From NCBI GenBank assembly GCA_026931725.1, contig JAIXLE010000096.1, positions 1 through 56,357 of the forward strand: 56,357 bases of DNA, in the 5' to 3' direction. The notes under the pieces are model-generated. The model saw only the letters and a program-made list of their open reading frames with translations. It made no database searches and was not told where the DNA came from. The DNA is from Bacteroidales bacterium (GTDB taxonomy: Bacteria; Planctomycetota; Planctomycetia; Gemmatales; Gemmataceae). Position numbers and translations under genes: made by a program. Shown here piece by piece: positions 1 through 9,122 of this stretch (positions within the stretch are counted from its first letter, which is position 1; each line of letters opens with the position of its first letter).

Positions 1-132
1 CCGAGTGAGTCCACAATGGAGTAGCCAGAGGACGAGCATTTTGCGACGCACGTGGACTTCGGGATGTCCTTACCGCTCGGCCTGGACAATCGCCTGTTCT
101 GCATCCGAGAGTTTTACGCGAAACCATGCCAT
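1..132 (-). pseudogene. IS630-type transposase N-terminal fragment (cut by window edge, in-frame stop)
   Basis: On the minus strand an ATG at 132, preceded by AGGAG, opens a frame starting MAWFRVKLSDAEQ. A TAA at 72-70 ends it after 20 codons, but the same frame continues beyond with VHVRRKMLVLWLLHCG to the window edge. That text resembles the N-terminal helix-turn-helix of planctomycete IS630-like transposases. The in-frame stop and the edge make this a remnant or an incompletely seen gene. Family assignment is by remembered similarity only. Confidence 0.5.
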
Positions 133-245
133 CTCAGCTCCTCCCATTCCGTTTGCTACTTTGAGTCCCCGAGATGCCAACTGCGTAAGTCCTATTGATG
201 TTGAATGGGGAATAATTTGGGCTATCCGTTCCATACAGCAGTGCG

Positions 246-251
246 TATAAT
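246..251 (+). promoter_or_regulatory. -10 box of the tRNA-Ser promoter
   Basis: A perfect TATAAT lies 17 bases upstream of the tRNA 5' end in an otherwise GC-rich region. No convincing -35 box is seen at 16-18 bp spacing. It probably drives the tRNA. Confidence 0.5.
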
Positions 252-268
252 GATTGAGAAGAATGTAG

Positions 269-357
<89 letters not shown>

Positions 358-362
358 TCTGA

Positions 363-395
363 GGCCACTTAGAAATCATCCTAAGTGGCCTTTTT
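363..395 (+). terminator. Rho-independent terminator after tRNA-Ser
   Basis: A 10-bp perfect stem GGCCACTTAG/CTAAGTGGCC (363-372 and 381-390) with an 8-base loop is followed directly by five T. It starts 7 bases after the tRNA. Confidence 0.9.
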
Positions 396-460
396 CATTG
401 GCTTTACGTCGATTAAATTGTCGGGGCATTTCGCCGACACCCTCAATTTGTAGGATTTCG

Positions 461-508
461 TTGTCGGATTTTGCGCCTGGATTGTCGGATTCCCGACGTA
501 TCCGACAA
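461..508. repeat. TTGTCGGAT repeats upstream of recombinase-like gene
   Basis: TTGTCGGAT occurs directly at 461-469 and 482-490 and inverted (ATCCGACAA) at 500-508; a weaker TTGTCGGGG lies at 418-426. The last copy overlaps a possible promoter, GACAAC-N17-TATAGT, ahead of the recombinase-like gene at 568. Repeats of this kind beside an integrase could be arm-type binding sites or operators. That role is inferred. Confidence 0.45.
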
Positions 509-567
509 CGTTTCCACCCTGTATAGTGCCTTCCAGCGTCAGTCAAACGATGGCTGGGGGCGGGGAC

Positions 568-2255
568 ATGGCGAAGAACATCTTGGCCTGGAGCAAGTCG
601 GCCAACCAGTTCTACCGGGAGATCGGCGAGCGGGCTGGCGGCAAGCCGCCACGCATCTACCTCGGCGACGATGAGCGTACGGCCAGGGCCAACGTCGTCC
701 GCCTCGAAGGGCTCTGGGAGGGCGTGGAGAGCCGCTGGAACGATCTCCGGGCCACCGGCATGGCCGGCACCGAACAACCCGTCTGGGACGAGGTGACGCT
801 CCAGTTGGCGAAGGCCGTGGGCCGGGGGCTGTTCAAGGTCACGGTCCAGCCGCCGGACAACGGGAACGACGGCTGGGATTTGGCGGTCTGGATCGCCGAC
901 CTTCGGAGCTACTTCCCCCAAATCCAGATCAATCTGCCGTCGGAACTCGCGGCCACGGTGACCGACGCCAGCACGGAGTTCATCAACGCGGCTGAGAAGG
1001 CGGCGGAAGGGGAGCGCACACGGCACCGTGGGACGATGCGGGAGATCAAGGACTATGCCGCCTACAGGGCAAGATCCGCACCCAGGAGACGCTGCACGAC
1101 ACCCTGGACGCCTACGTCACTTGGCTGCACGCCGAACACCGCGACGTGGAGGGGGCCACGACAGACACCAGCATCAAGCAGGGGGAGCGAGCGGTTCGGG
1201 TGAAGAACCACGTGAAGAACATGCCCCTCTCGGACTTCGGCCTGGACGAAGTCCACGCGCTCTTCGAGTATTGGCGGAAGCGGCCCCGCCAGAAGAACGA
1301 CAAGAAGAGCAACGGGAAGCCGTTCAGCCACAGCCTGTGCAAGAACACGATCACGCTCATCAAGCACTTCCTCCGCTGGCTGCACAGGGAGAAGTCCATG
1401 CCGTGGAAGAAGCCGGCGGACTTGGACTTAAGCGAGCGGCTCAAGATCACCAGGGACGACGACCCGAAGTTCCAGGCCGAGACGTACTCGGTCGAAGAGA
1501 TCAAGACCCTCTGGGGCTACGCGACCGCCTTCGAGAAGAAGCTCCTGCTTTTCGCTCTGAACTTCGGCGGGTCAATCTCCGAAACGTCCTCGCTCGACTG
1601 GAAGCACGTCAAGGGCGACAAGGTCATGCGGTTGAGGCCGAAGACGCGGGTCTACGGCGAGTTCGTGATCTGGGACTTGACCAAACAGGCGATGGGCGAG
1701 CCGATGTCGGAAGGGCGTGTCCTTCTGAACGGTCAGGGCAACCCCCTCCACAGCAAGGTGAAGGGCAAGCAATCGCGGCAGATCAAGAACGCTTGGGACC
1801 GCCTCCTGAAGCGTGTCAAGAAGGCGCAACCCGACTTCAAGACGATGGGCTTCCACGGCGTTCGGCGAACCGCAATTCAGTTCATCCGCAACGTATCGGA
1901 CGGCGAGACGGCGGGCGTCTTCGCCTGCCACGGCAAGCCGGTTCCCCAAGACGCTCTGCTCGGGTTGTACTCGAACCCCGTGTTCCCCAAAGTCTTCGAG
2001 GCCCAGAAGAAGGTCTGGGAGACATTGTCGAGTGTTATGACCGACCTGGGCACCGACGCGCTGCCCCGGAAGTTCACCCCTGAGCAGGTGCGTGAGGTGC
2101 GCCACCTCAAGCGACAGGGGGTCAAGGCGAAGGTGATCGCGGCTCAGATCGGGATGTCAGTCAATCAGGTCAACCGCTACGCGCGGGGAGCCGCCTCCCG
2201 GCCCAGGTCGCGTGCGGCCAAAGCTGTCCGTCCCCAGGAGGGCACGAACGGGTAG
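568..2255 (+). pseudogene. Tyrosine-recombinase-like protein, frameshifted
   Basis: The N-terminal half reads MAKNILAWSKSANQF from an ATG at 568 (a GGGGGCGGGG tract precedes it) and runs to about 1065. There a one-base loss moves the frame; the continuation GKIRTQETLHDTLDAYV leads on to a stop at 2255. The C-terminal half has the layout of a phage-integrase catalytic domain with HGVRR (HxxR) and LGLYSN (candidate tyrosine). The usual first catalytic Arg position, in GARISEL of active enzymes, reads GGSISET here. The last 60 residues look like an added helix-turn-helix (VIAAQIGMSVNQV). The frameshift and the missing Arg suggest an inactive relic or a recombinase-derived DNA-binding protein. 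Confidence 0.65.
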
Positions 2256-2299
2256 AACCGGCGCGGGCGACCTGTTCGAGAACCGTATGCGAACGGCCA

Positions 2300-4231
2300 T
2301 CACCGCGTTACCGTGCAACCCGGCAGTTTCTCCCGTAGCCGGGCCACGCCAGCGGTTGAAGTCCGTGTCCCCCGCATTTCCACCGTGGTCAAGCGGGTGA
2401 GGTGCCTCAACGGCTCCAACCCGGCGTCCGTCACGCCGGTCAGTCCGTTTAGCCGCAGGACTTTCATCCCATCGGGTGCGTCCCACCCGATCAACCCCCG
2501 GTCGGTCACCCCGGTGGAGGAGATGTCCAACTTGGTCTGCCGCCCCAGCCGGCTGATCGACCCCATCCCCGCGTCCGTCACCCGTGTGCCCCGGAGTTCG
2601 AGCCAGTCGAGGGCCGAGAGGCCAGCGACGTGGGTCAGCCCGGTGTCGGTCGCGGCGGTCTGGTTCAACCGCAGCGTCCGCAACCCCGGCGGCAGTGGCC
2701 ACCGGGCGAGTCCGGCATCCGTCACCCGCGTCTCGGACAGATTCAAGGACGCCAGCCCTTCTATCCGGTGGACCGACTCCAAGCTGTCGTCCCCGATTGG
2801 CACGCCGGTCAGTTCGAGGAACTCCAGCCGCGTCAGCCCGGCGAAGTGGGCGATACCAGCATCGGTCAACGCTGTCCCACCCAGGCGCAAGGACCGCAGT
2901 CCGGCCATCCCCCGCAGCACGGCCAGATCGTCGTCGCCGATCCGGGTGCCCGACAGGGTCAGCCCGGCCAGGGCCGGGGACCGGGCGAGCCGTCCGAGGA
3001 GTTCCCCGCTGACGGGCTTCCCGCGCGGGAACGCCGCCGCGTCGAGCCGAACCGGGCCGGTGGGGATGTCGGTCGGAGCGGTCACCGGGTCGACATTTCC
3101 GTTGAACCAGATTGACCCGCCGGCCCGCACCACCTGCTCGGCGACGGATCGCTGCTCCTCACTGGCGGGAGCCGAGTTGGTCGTGAGCGGAGCGTCGGGC
3201 TTCCCGCCGAGAGCGACCACCGCGACCAGGGCCAGCAGCCCGCACGCTGCACCCACCAGCCACCGGCTCCACCATCCGAGGCTCACCCTCCTCGCCGACG
3301 CACGCGCCAAGGCTGTGGCGAGTTCCCGCCCGCTGGCCGGTCGGTCCGCTGAGGAGGGAGATAGGCACCACTCGCAGACGGCGATCAGGCGCGTCGGCAC
3401 TCCGGTCAGAGGGAAGGACGGGGCGTCGGTGTCGGTCGGTTGCCGCCCCGTCAGTGCCTCGACCAGCACGACGCCGAGCGACCAGAAGTCGGTGCGGTGA
3501 TCGACCGGGCCGTCCCCCAACTGCTCCGGGCTGGCGTAGGCCACGGTGCCCCGGCGGTCGGTGCCGCGTGCGAGTTCGGCGGGGGTGGCCGCGATCCCGA
3601 AGTCGCACACCCGGACTACCCCGTCTCGACCGAGCAGGATGTTCGACGGCTTGATGTCCCGGTGGACGACACCCTGGCCGTGCGCGTAGTCGAGGGCGAG
3701 GGCCACCTGGGACACGACGGCGACCGCCTCGGCAGTGGGGAGCGGGCCGCGTCGGAGCCGATCGGCCAAGTCCTCGCCCTCGACCCAGTCCGCGACGATG
3801 GCGTAGCCAGCCCCCTCCTTGACCACGTCGTGAACGGTGACGATGCCGGGGTGCCGCAGCCGGGCGACCCGGCGGGCCTCGGTGAGCGACTGGTCGATCT
3901 GCTGGCCCCCCGACCAGCGGGACGGGATCGGCACCTTTACGGCGACCCGGCGTTCCAGTTCCTGATCGAACGCCCGCCACACCTGTCCGTAGCCGCCAGC
4001 CCCGGCCAATTGCTCCAGGCGGTAACGACCGGCCAGCACACGGGGGCCAGCGGCGGAGGCCGGCGACCGCATCCAGTCGGACGCGGCCAGGGCGTCGATC
4101 TTGGCCCACAGCATCGGGACCAAGTCCGGGCGGTCGCGGCAGAGTTCCTCGACGGACGGCGTGAGGCCGGCGGCGCGGGTGTCCTCCCACTGCTCCAACA
4201 GGTCGAAAATGATCTCGTCATTGGGGGTCAT
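2300..4231 (-). CDS. Membrane Ser/Thr protein kinase with C-terminal leucine-rich-like repeats
   Basis: 643 residues. Residues 70-330 form a Hanks-type kinase: Gly loop LAGAGGYG (75-82), Lys99 in AVKV, catalytic HRD (190-192) with DIKPSN, Mg-binding DFG (210-212), and an activation segment ending YASPEQL. One membrane helix (about 344-363) follows. The C-terminal region (about 430-640) repeats the patterns TDAGLxxL and LxxLxLxGTxIxD, typical of RNI/LRR-like modules. It should phosphorylate cytoplasmic targets while the repeats bind something on the far side of the membrane; the target is unknown. The start overlaps the end of the sigma gene by 14 bp, so the two are co-transcribed. It converges with the pseudogene ending at 2255. 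Confidence 0.9.
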   Translation of the reverse strand: MTPNDEIIFDLLEQWEDTRAAGLTPSVEELCRDRPDLVPMLWAKIDALAASDWMRSPASAAGPRVLAGRYRLEQLAGAGGYGQVWRAFDQELERRVAVKVPIPSRWSGGQQIDQSLTEARRVARLRHPGIVTVHDVVKEGAGYAIVADWVEGEDLADRLRRGPLPTAEAVAVVSQVALALDYAHGQGVVHRDIKPSNILLGRDGVVRVCDFGIAATPAELARGTDRRGTVAYASPEQLGDGPVDHRTDFWSLGVVLVEALTGRQPTDTDAPSFPLTGVPTRLIAVCEWCLSPSSADRPASGRELATALARASARRVSLGWWSRWLVGAACGLLALVAVVALGGKPDAPLTTNSAPASEEQRSVAEQVVRAGGSIWFNGNVDPVTAPTDIPTGPVRLDAAAFPRGKPVSGELLGRLARSPALAGLTLSGTRIGDDDLAVLRGMAGLRSLRLGGTALTDAGIAHFAGLTRLEFLELTGVPIGDDSLESVHRIEGLASLNLSETRVTDAGLARWPLPPGLRTLRLNQTAATDTGLTHVAGLSALDWLELRGTRVTDAGMGSISRLGRQTKLDISSTGVTDRGLIGWDAPDGMKVLRLNGLTGVTDAGLEPLRHLTRLTTVEMRGTRTSTAGVARLREKLPGCTVTR

Positions 4232-4874
4232 TGGGTTCGCCCTGTTCGCGCCGCAACACCTCGCCCAGCCGTGTCCGGGCCGACAGCCACCGCCGCTTGA
4301 CCGTCCTGAGCGACACGCCCAGCACGGCAGCCGCTTCCTCCGGCGTCATGTCATGCACGAACAACAAGTCCACCACCTGCTTCTCATCGCCCGGTAGCCC
4401 CTCCGTAAGTTCGTAGAACCGCTCCCAGGTCGTCGGCATCTCGCCGTGGCCGGCGAGGATGGCACCATCACTGTCCGTGTGGTGGTTCGCCCCGATGCCT
4501 TCCGGCCCGAACACGCTCTTGGTCAGGTCGAGTAATTCGCGGCGAATCTGGAGTGCGGCCAGCCCGAAGAACGCCGTGACGGTCGGCGGCTTCAACTCGG
4601 TCAAGCACCTGTGCAGCCGCATCATGGCGTTCTGCACCACGTCGTCGGCCTCCGACCACCGTTGCAGGCCGGGAAACCCGCTCATCCGCCAGCGGGCGAG
4701 GGCCAGGAGCCGGTCGCTGGCACGCTGCAACAACTCGTCGTACACCTCGGGTTGGCCGTAGGCAGCTTCGTCCAAGAGCCGTTGCAGGGTGGCGGTGCCA
4801 GCGGGCATGCGGGCGATCTCGGGGCTGAAGAAGGGGGCGTTCCTCTTGAGTTTACGGGGCCGGTCCCCCGCCAT
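4218..4874 (-). CDS. ECF-type RNA polymerase sigma factor
   Basis: 218 residues. Region 2 lies around 60-120 (SEADDVVQNAMMRLHRCL, then FFGLAALQIRRELLD) and region 4 at about 150-205 (LPGDEKQVVDLLF then a helix-turn-helix, EEAAAVLGVSLRTVKRRW). It would direct RNA polymerase to a small regulon. Planctomycetes are rich in ECF factors paired with Ser/Thr kinases, and here the kinase gene overlaps the 3' end by 14 bp, which suggests that phosphorylation and sigma activity are linked. A second start (Met23 at 4808) would remove a basic N-terminal extension. No anti-sigma factor is seen nearby. Confidence 0.9.
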   Translation of the reverse strand: MAGDRPRKLKRNAPFFSPEIARMPAGTATLQRLLDEAAYGQPEVYDELLQRASDRLLALARWRMSGFPGLQRWSEADDVVQNAMMRLHRCLTELKPPTVTAFFGLAALQIRRELLDLTKSVFGPEGIGANHHTDSDGAILAGHGEMPTTWERFYELTEGLPGDEKQVVDLLFVHDMTPEEAAAVLGVSLRTVKRRWLSARTRLGEVLRREQGEPNDPQ

Positions 4875-4989
4875 CCAGGGGCGAGATTACCCCGGCGAAA
4901 CGGGCCAGAAAAATGTTTGGCGCCTTTCGCGGCCTCGCTCTCGCTCAGGTCGGTAGGGTGATCGTTCCGTATCCCAATGAGGTTTTCCC

Positions 4990-5832
4990 ATGATCCGCGA
5001 GTTGCGGCTGGCGACGGTGTGTTTGGTGGGGCTGGTGTCGGTCGCGGTCGCCGCCGACACGCCGGGCGAGGAGGCGGTGAAGGCGGCGATCAAGACGCTG
5101 AAGGAGAAGCGGGCGATGGCCAAGGACGGAGCCGACCAAGCCCTGTTGGACGCGGTCATCAAGGACGCGGAAGACCGGCTGGCCCAGGTCGGCAAGGGCG
5201 AGCCACAACCCGAGGCAAAGAAGGACGAGCCGTTCGTCATGCCGAAGGGGTGGGAACTGCGGTTCAATATGGGGCGGAACCGCCCGATCTTCGACCCGAA
5301 GACGGGTGAGTTGCGGCTGGTGTACGACTTTTCTGACCCCAAGCAGTTGAAGGACTTCGAGTACGACAAGGACTTCAAGCCAGCGGTTCAGAAGGGCGTC
5401 TTGTCCGTAAAAGGCGGCGAGAAAATCCAGCACGTCGTCCGCTTCCTCACGGCCAGCGTGAGTTGCGAGGCGATGGCGGAGTCGAAGGGCGACTTGCTGA
5501 GTTGGGACGACAAACTCTTCCTGTGGGTTGGCCATCGGCAGGCAGGCTTCACCAACAACTTCGATCTCTGGTACGGCGGACAGGTCATCACGGCGAAGGG
5601 CAACACCCCCGGCGAGATGGTGACAAAACTGGTCGCGGTCAAGAACTTCCAGATCACGCCCAAGAAAGCCGCCGTGACCATGAACGGCATCGAGGTTTCG
5701 GCAGCCATCAAGGACGGCAAGGCGGGTCAACTCATCATCCAGCCGAAGCAAGCCTCGAACCACTACAAGAAGCTCAAACTCGTCGGCACCATCGACCCCG
5801 AGTGGGCCAAAGACTTCTTCGCGGACAAATAA
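4990..5832 (+). CDS. Secreted protein of unknown function
   Basis: 280 residues starting with a signal peptide (MIRELRLATVCLVGLVSVAVAA, probable cleavage after AVAA). A charged, helix-forming segment of about 60 residues follows (lysine/glutamate/alanine-rich). The rest, from about 90, looks like a beta-rich domain: GELRLVYDFSDPKQLKDFEY is the kind of opening seen in concanavalin-like or DUF1080-like domains of planctomycete exported proteins, but I see no catalytic motif. The gene diverges from the sigma gene; the 115 bp between them holds no box I trust. The GYF/MORN gene follows 27 bp downstream, so the two may form an operon. No function is proposed. Confidence 0.75.
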   Translation: MIRELRLATVCLVGLVSVAVAADTPGEEAVKAAIKTLKEKRAMAKDGADQALLDAVIKDAEDRLAQVGKGEPQPEAKKDEPFVMPKGWELRFNMGRNRPIFDPKTGELRLVYDFSDPKQLKDFEYDKDFKPAVQKGVLSVKGGEKIQHVVRFLTASVSCEAMAESKGDLLSWDDKLFLWVGHRQAGFTNNFDLWYGGQVITAKGNTPGEMVTKLVAVKNFQITPKKAAVTMNGIEVSAAIKDGKAGQLIIQPKQASNHYKKLKLVGTIDPEWAKDFFADK

Positions 5833-5858
5833 CCACCGAACCTACGGGGACCACGACG

Positions 5859-7114
5859 ATGGCCGAGAACTGGTACGTCATTCAGAGCGGGAAGCGGCAT
5901 GGCCCGTACACCGGAGCCGAGTTGAAGCGGCTGGCCGCGACCGGCAACTTCTGCCCATCGACCTCGTCGTCAAGGACGGGATGGCCAAGCCGGTCGCGGC
6001 GGCGAAAGTGAAGGGGCTATTTCCGACCACGGCCCCCTCGCCGGCCACCCTATCGCCTGCGCCGACTCCCGAACCCGCGCCGGAACCGCCGCCGCTCCCC
6101 GAACGGGGTATCCGGGTCGGTCGTCGTGGCATTCTCCTCGTCTGGGGCAGTCTGGCCGGACTCACCATGCTCGCTGTGGTCGTCGGCATGGCCGTGGGGT
6201 CTGCCCGAAAGGGAGGGCGGGCGACGGCAGCCGGTCAGGGGTCGGCGGCAGTGGGCGAGGGTGCGATTGGTGGTGAGGACGGCGTAGATCTGCCGGACTT
6301 CAGTCGGGTGGATTACTCGCTCGACACCTCGAACCTCAACTACGAGAAAGGTCCGAACGGGGAGAAGTTGGTACTGATGCAACGAGCGACCGACGATGGC
6401 CCCGAGTTGCTGTCGGGGTACACCGAGGCCGGCGGTCGATTCGTGCAGCACGGGTTACTGGTCGGAAAGCACCTGACCGGCGAGCGGCGGTGCGAGGAGG
6501 AATTCTACGCTGGCCAGCCTCACGGTAAGACGACTCTCTGGTACACGAACGGGCAGGTGGTCCAGCAGGGACAGATGAAGGACGGGAAGGAACACGGGGT
6601 GTGGACGAAGTACCGCGAGGACGGCTCGAAGTGGCTGGCGGTCCACTTCCTCGGCGGGGAACGGCACGGGACGGAGACGGAGTGGTTCCCGACCGGCCAG
6701 AAAAAGGAGGAGACGACTTGGGTGGCCGGTAAGCGGCACGGAGTCATGGCGCGGTATGACGAGCGGGGCGGGGAAGTGTTTCGCATCCGGTGGCGGGAGG
6801 GCGAGCCGTCCTATCGCCCGAGCGGTGGCACCCGCGAAAGCTTTCGCAATGTTGTCCGCTACCTTCAGCCCAAGTTCGTCCACAAGCTCGACAGGTGCCT
6901 CCGGGCCTACGGCACCCCGGACGCCGGCCTGGACCGGAATTCGCTGCCACCGGAGGGGAGGAAGGCCAAGCAGCGCTGGGTGTACAGTTGCCGGGATGGA
7001 GCCGTCGAGATGGAAGTTCAAGTGCAAGGAGTCGTGGAGTGGGTGCGGGACGGTGCGGGGTCCGCCCAGAAGTTGATCCACTACGTTGGCGTCGAGGGCA
7101 TGAGCAGCAAATGA
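5859..7114 (+). pseudogene. GYF_2 domain membrane protein with YwqK/MORN-like repeats, one-base frameshift
   Basis: From the ATG at 5859 the first residues, WYVIQSGKRHGPYTGAELK, are a GYF_2 domain. The frame breaks near 5950: the domain clearly continues one frame over as LPIDLVVKDGMAKPVAAAK, so one base is missing in a CTTCTG context. Downstream come a Pro-rich linker (EPAPEPPPLPERG), one membrane helix (GILLVWGSLAGLTMLAVVV) and four repeats of the type NGQ..QGQMKDGKEHGVWTKY, as in MORN_2/YwqK proteins. The C-terminal 80 residues are unassigned. The protein should sit in the cytoplasmic membrane with the GYF domain in the cytoplasm. The frameshift may be real or a sequencing error; a separate start at 5981 would give a protein lacking most of the GYF domain. 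Confidence 0.7.
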
Positions 7115-7599
7115 GGCGGGTGGCGATTCCTGTGATCCCGCCAGTTAGAGTCCGGCGATTTTTTCGCGGGCGTGATTTCTCGCCGAGTTCAGCCTGAGCA
7201 TGGGGCTGGGGCGAACTCGGCGTCGACAAAAAGAAACAACGAAGTGGTGAAGCTGAGGAACCCCGGACAGGAGTCCCGACAGAAGGTTTCTCAAGATCAT
7301 TTTTCGATTGATCGAAACTTCCTTGTTGTCTGGAGAAGGGATCGGGTCGGCAGTCTCCGCCACTCCCACTGTACTCCCAATTGCGTCCCGTGGCTCGTCC
7401 TTCAGTTGCCGCAATCCCTACGTTTTCTGGCCATTCTCGACACTGTGATTGCGCCTTCGGGGTGGATAGTCATTGCGCTCGTCGCATTATTCGGAAGAGG
7501 TTTTTTCGGACGCACCGGCCTGGATCGTCTTCGGGGTGAATTTCGCGGAATGGTCAGTCCACGAAATTCGACCCACGAAAACCGAGCCGGGAGAACATC
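7115..7599. other. Intergenic stretch with hairpins, no gene seen
   Basis: Open frames here show no protein-like composition. GGCGGGT...ATCCCGCC just after the stop at 7114 can pair with one bulge. A stronger 10-bp inverted repeat follows at 7181-7222. A recombinase fragment starts at 7600. Confidence 0.5.
7181..7222. terminator. Long perfect hairpin, possible terminator
   Basis: CGCCGAGTTC (7181-7190) pairs perfectly with GAACTCGGCG (7213-7222) around a 22-base loop that can itself pair AGCC/GGCT. No T run follows, so termination is a guess. Confidence 0.35.
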
Positions 7600-9122
7600 A
7601 TGGAGAAGGAAAACCAAGCCGATTTCGAGGCGCAAAACGGGAATGCGAAATCGGCGGTGATCGCCCAGGTCTGTCGCATCGTCCGGCGGTGGGCCTGGAC
7701 TACGACGAGTGGCGGTACGTCAGCAAGCGGGTCCGGCAGGCGTGCGACCTGAAGCCCGCCAAAAAGGGCCGCAGGCTCCCACGAGTTCTCACCGGCGACG
7801 AGTTCAGGAAGTTCTACGCTGTGGTGGACAAGGCCGACGACGCCCAACACGCTCTCATGTTGCGGCTCCTGTTCTTCACCGGCGTCCGTGTCTCGGAGTT
7901 GTGCAACATGCTGGTGGCGGATGTCGATCTCGACACCTGCAAGATCAGGATCAACCAGGGCAAGGGGGCGAAGGACAGGTACGTTTTGTTCGGACGGTCG
8001 TTCAGCACAGCGTTGCGGACCCACATCGCCGCGCACCCGACCAACCGCTACCTGTTCCAGACGCGACGGAACAGCAAGTACACGTCCCGCCGCGTCCAGC
8101 AGATTGTCCGCTTCTACGCGGAGAAGGCCGGCGTGAAGGCGACGCACGCCGACGCTCCGCCATCAGCGGGAGCGAAGGCTCCTCCGCCGGCCGAGTTGAC
8201 TGCGCCGACAACCTCGGCCGGTAAGAGTGCCGCTGGGAAGACGGGGACGGCGGAGGTGGTCGAGTGCGCGACTCCGCCGGGTTGCTTCGCGGTGGGTGTG
8301 CCGGTGGCAGGGGAGCATGGGCCGGTCCCGATCGAGGCGGTGTCGGCGACCATGAAGGTATGGGCGCGGGACGAGCATGACCCAGACGGGCCGTTGGTGT
8401 TATGTGAAGTGGAGGAGGTGTTTGAGCGGTTCAGCTTGGTGTGGGAGGTGTTAGCAGCCAACGGTGTGGTGATTCGGACGACGGCGGAGCATCCGTTTTG
8501 GGTGGTGAGTCGGGGTTGGACCGATGTGGACGCGATCCGGCCGGGTGAGAGGCTGGTCGGTCGGGACGGTGCGGAGATCGGGATCGAATCTGTTCGGAAC
8601 ACGGGTCGGTACGAGCGGGTGTATAACTTCCGGGTGGCCGGTGCCCACACCTACTTCGTTGGCTGTCCCGAATGGGGCTTCGACGCCTGGACACACAATG
8701 CGTGCGAACCAGCGGGAGCAGGTGGAAGCGGAGCAACAGTCGGTAACACTGGAAAGACTCACACGCAATTACTTGATGATGCACGAGCTGCCCGAGATGC
8801 TCTTGCTGCGACTGTCGGTAAAAGTCCCAAAGGGCGGCCGGCTACGGTAACGGGTGGTTATAATGTCGAAACTGGAGAGGTTGCTGCGGCTGCCAGCGGT
8901 CCACGTGCTGGTGGCCGGGTATGCGCTGAGTGTCATGTGACTGATGCGCTGGGGGGTGACAAGTCGGCAGTGCAGCTCGCCGAGGCAGTCCGCCCCCGGC
9001 CTACGGCTCCTTATAAGGAAGTTCCGGTCTGTCCCGAATGCGAAGCCGAATTCGGTCGCCCTGCGTTCCCTCCTCACACATTATTTGATACAGACCTTTT
9101 TTCAGGGGGGTCCGGCATATGA
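7473..9122 (+). CDS. Chimeric ORF: recombinase fragment + pretoxin Hint domain + deaminase-like toxin
   Basis: The open frame of 549 codons joins three parts. Residues 75-220 are a truncated tyrosine recombinase (GTG 7689 is another possible start). Residues 265-409 are a Hint (intein-like) autoprocessing domain: Cys271 in PPGCFAVG, TTAEHPFWV, and a terminal His408-Asn409 before Ala-Cys. Residues 410-549 are a C-terminal toxin with CAE (484-486) and CPEC (520-523) after a strand-like GGYNVETGEVAAAAS segment, the zinc-binding pattern of YwqJ-like deaminases. In polymorphic toxins Hint cleaves after Asn to free the toxin. The stop overlaps the next ATG (ATGA), placing an immunity-like gene directly behind. 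The normal RHS or export portion is replaced by the recombinase, so delivery is doubtful. Confidence 0.7.
   Translation: MRSSHYSEEVFSDAPAWIVFGVNFAEWSVHEIRPTKTEPGEHHGEGKPSRFRGAKRECEIGGDRPGLSHRPAVGLDYDEWRYVSKRVRQACDLKPAKKGRRLPRVLTGDEFRKFYAVVDKADDAQHALMLRLLFFTGVRVSELCNMLVADVDLDTCKIRINQGKGAKDRYVLFGRSFSTALRTHIAAHPTNRYLFQTRRNSKYTSRRVQQIVRFYAEKAGVKATHADAPPSAGAKAPPPAELTAPTTSAGKSAAGKTGTAEVVECATPPGCFAVGVPVAGEHGPVPIEAVSATMKVWARDEHDPDGPLVLCEVEEVFERFSLVWEVLAANGVVIRTTAEHPFWVVSRGWTDVDAIRPGERLVGRDGAEIGIESVRNTGRYERVYNFRVAGAHTYFVGCPEWGFDAWTHNACEPAGAGGSGATVGNTGKTHTQLLDDARAARDALAATVGKSPKGRPATVTGGYNVETGEVAAAASGPRAGGRVCAECHVTDALGGDKSAVQLAEAVRPRPTAPYKEVPVCPECEAEFGRPAFPPHTLFDTDLFSGGSGI
7600..8134 (+). pseudogene. 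Tyrosine recombinase, frameshifted and truncated
   Basis: A likely start is ATG 7600 (MEKENQADFEAQNGNAK), whose frame gives VIAQVCRIVRRW. Near 7690 one base is missing and the sense continues one frame over: LDYDEWRYVSKRV, then a good integrase catalytic domain with the first catalytic Arg in TGVRVSEL and a box with KGAKDRYV. It stops at FYAEKAGV, exactly where the 542-bp Hint repeat begins, before the HxxR and Tyr boxes, so the enzyme cannot be active. The joined reading frame is listed separately at 7473-9122. Confidence 0.7.
8135..8676 (+). repeat. 542-bp direct repeat, copy 1 (Hint coding)
   Basis: This segment recurs without a difference that I found at 9999-10540, an offset of 1864 bp. 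It starts with GAAGGCGACGCACGCC and ends with CCCGAATGGG. It codes for the linker and nearly the whole Hint domain in both copies. The left border coincides with the recombinase truncation. Confidence 0.95.

Noticed and set aside
7172-7660. Plus-strand ORF of 162 codons before the recombinase fragment
   Set aside because: No coding signal by composition; it covers a hairpin and overlaps the better frame that starts at 7600.
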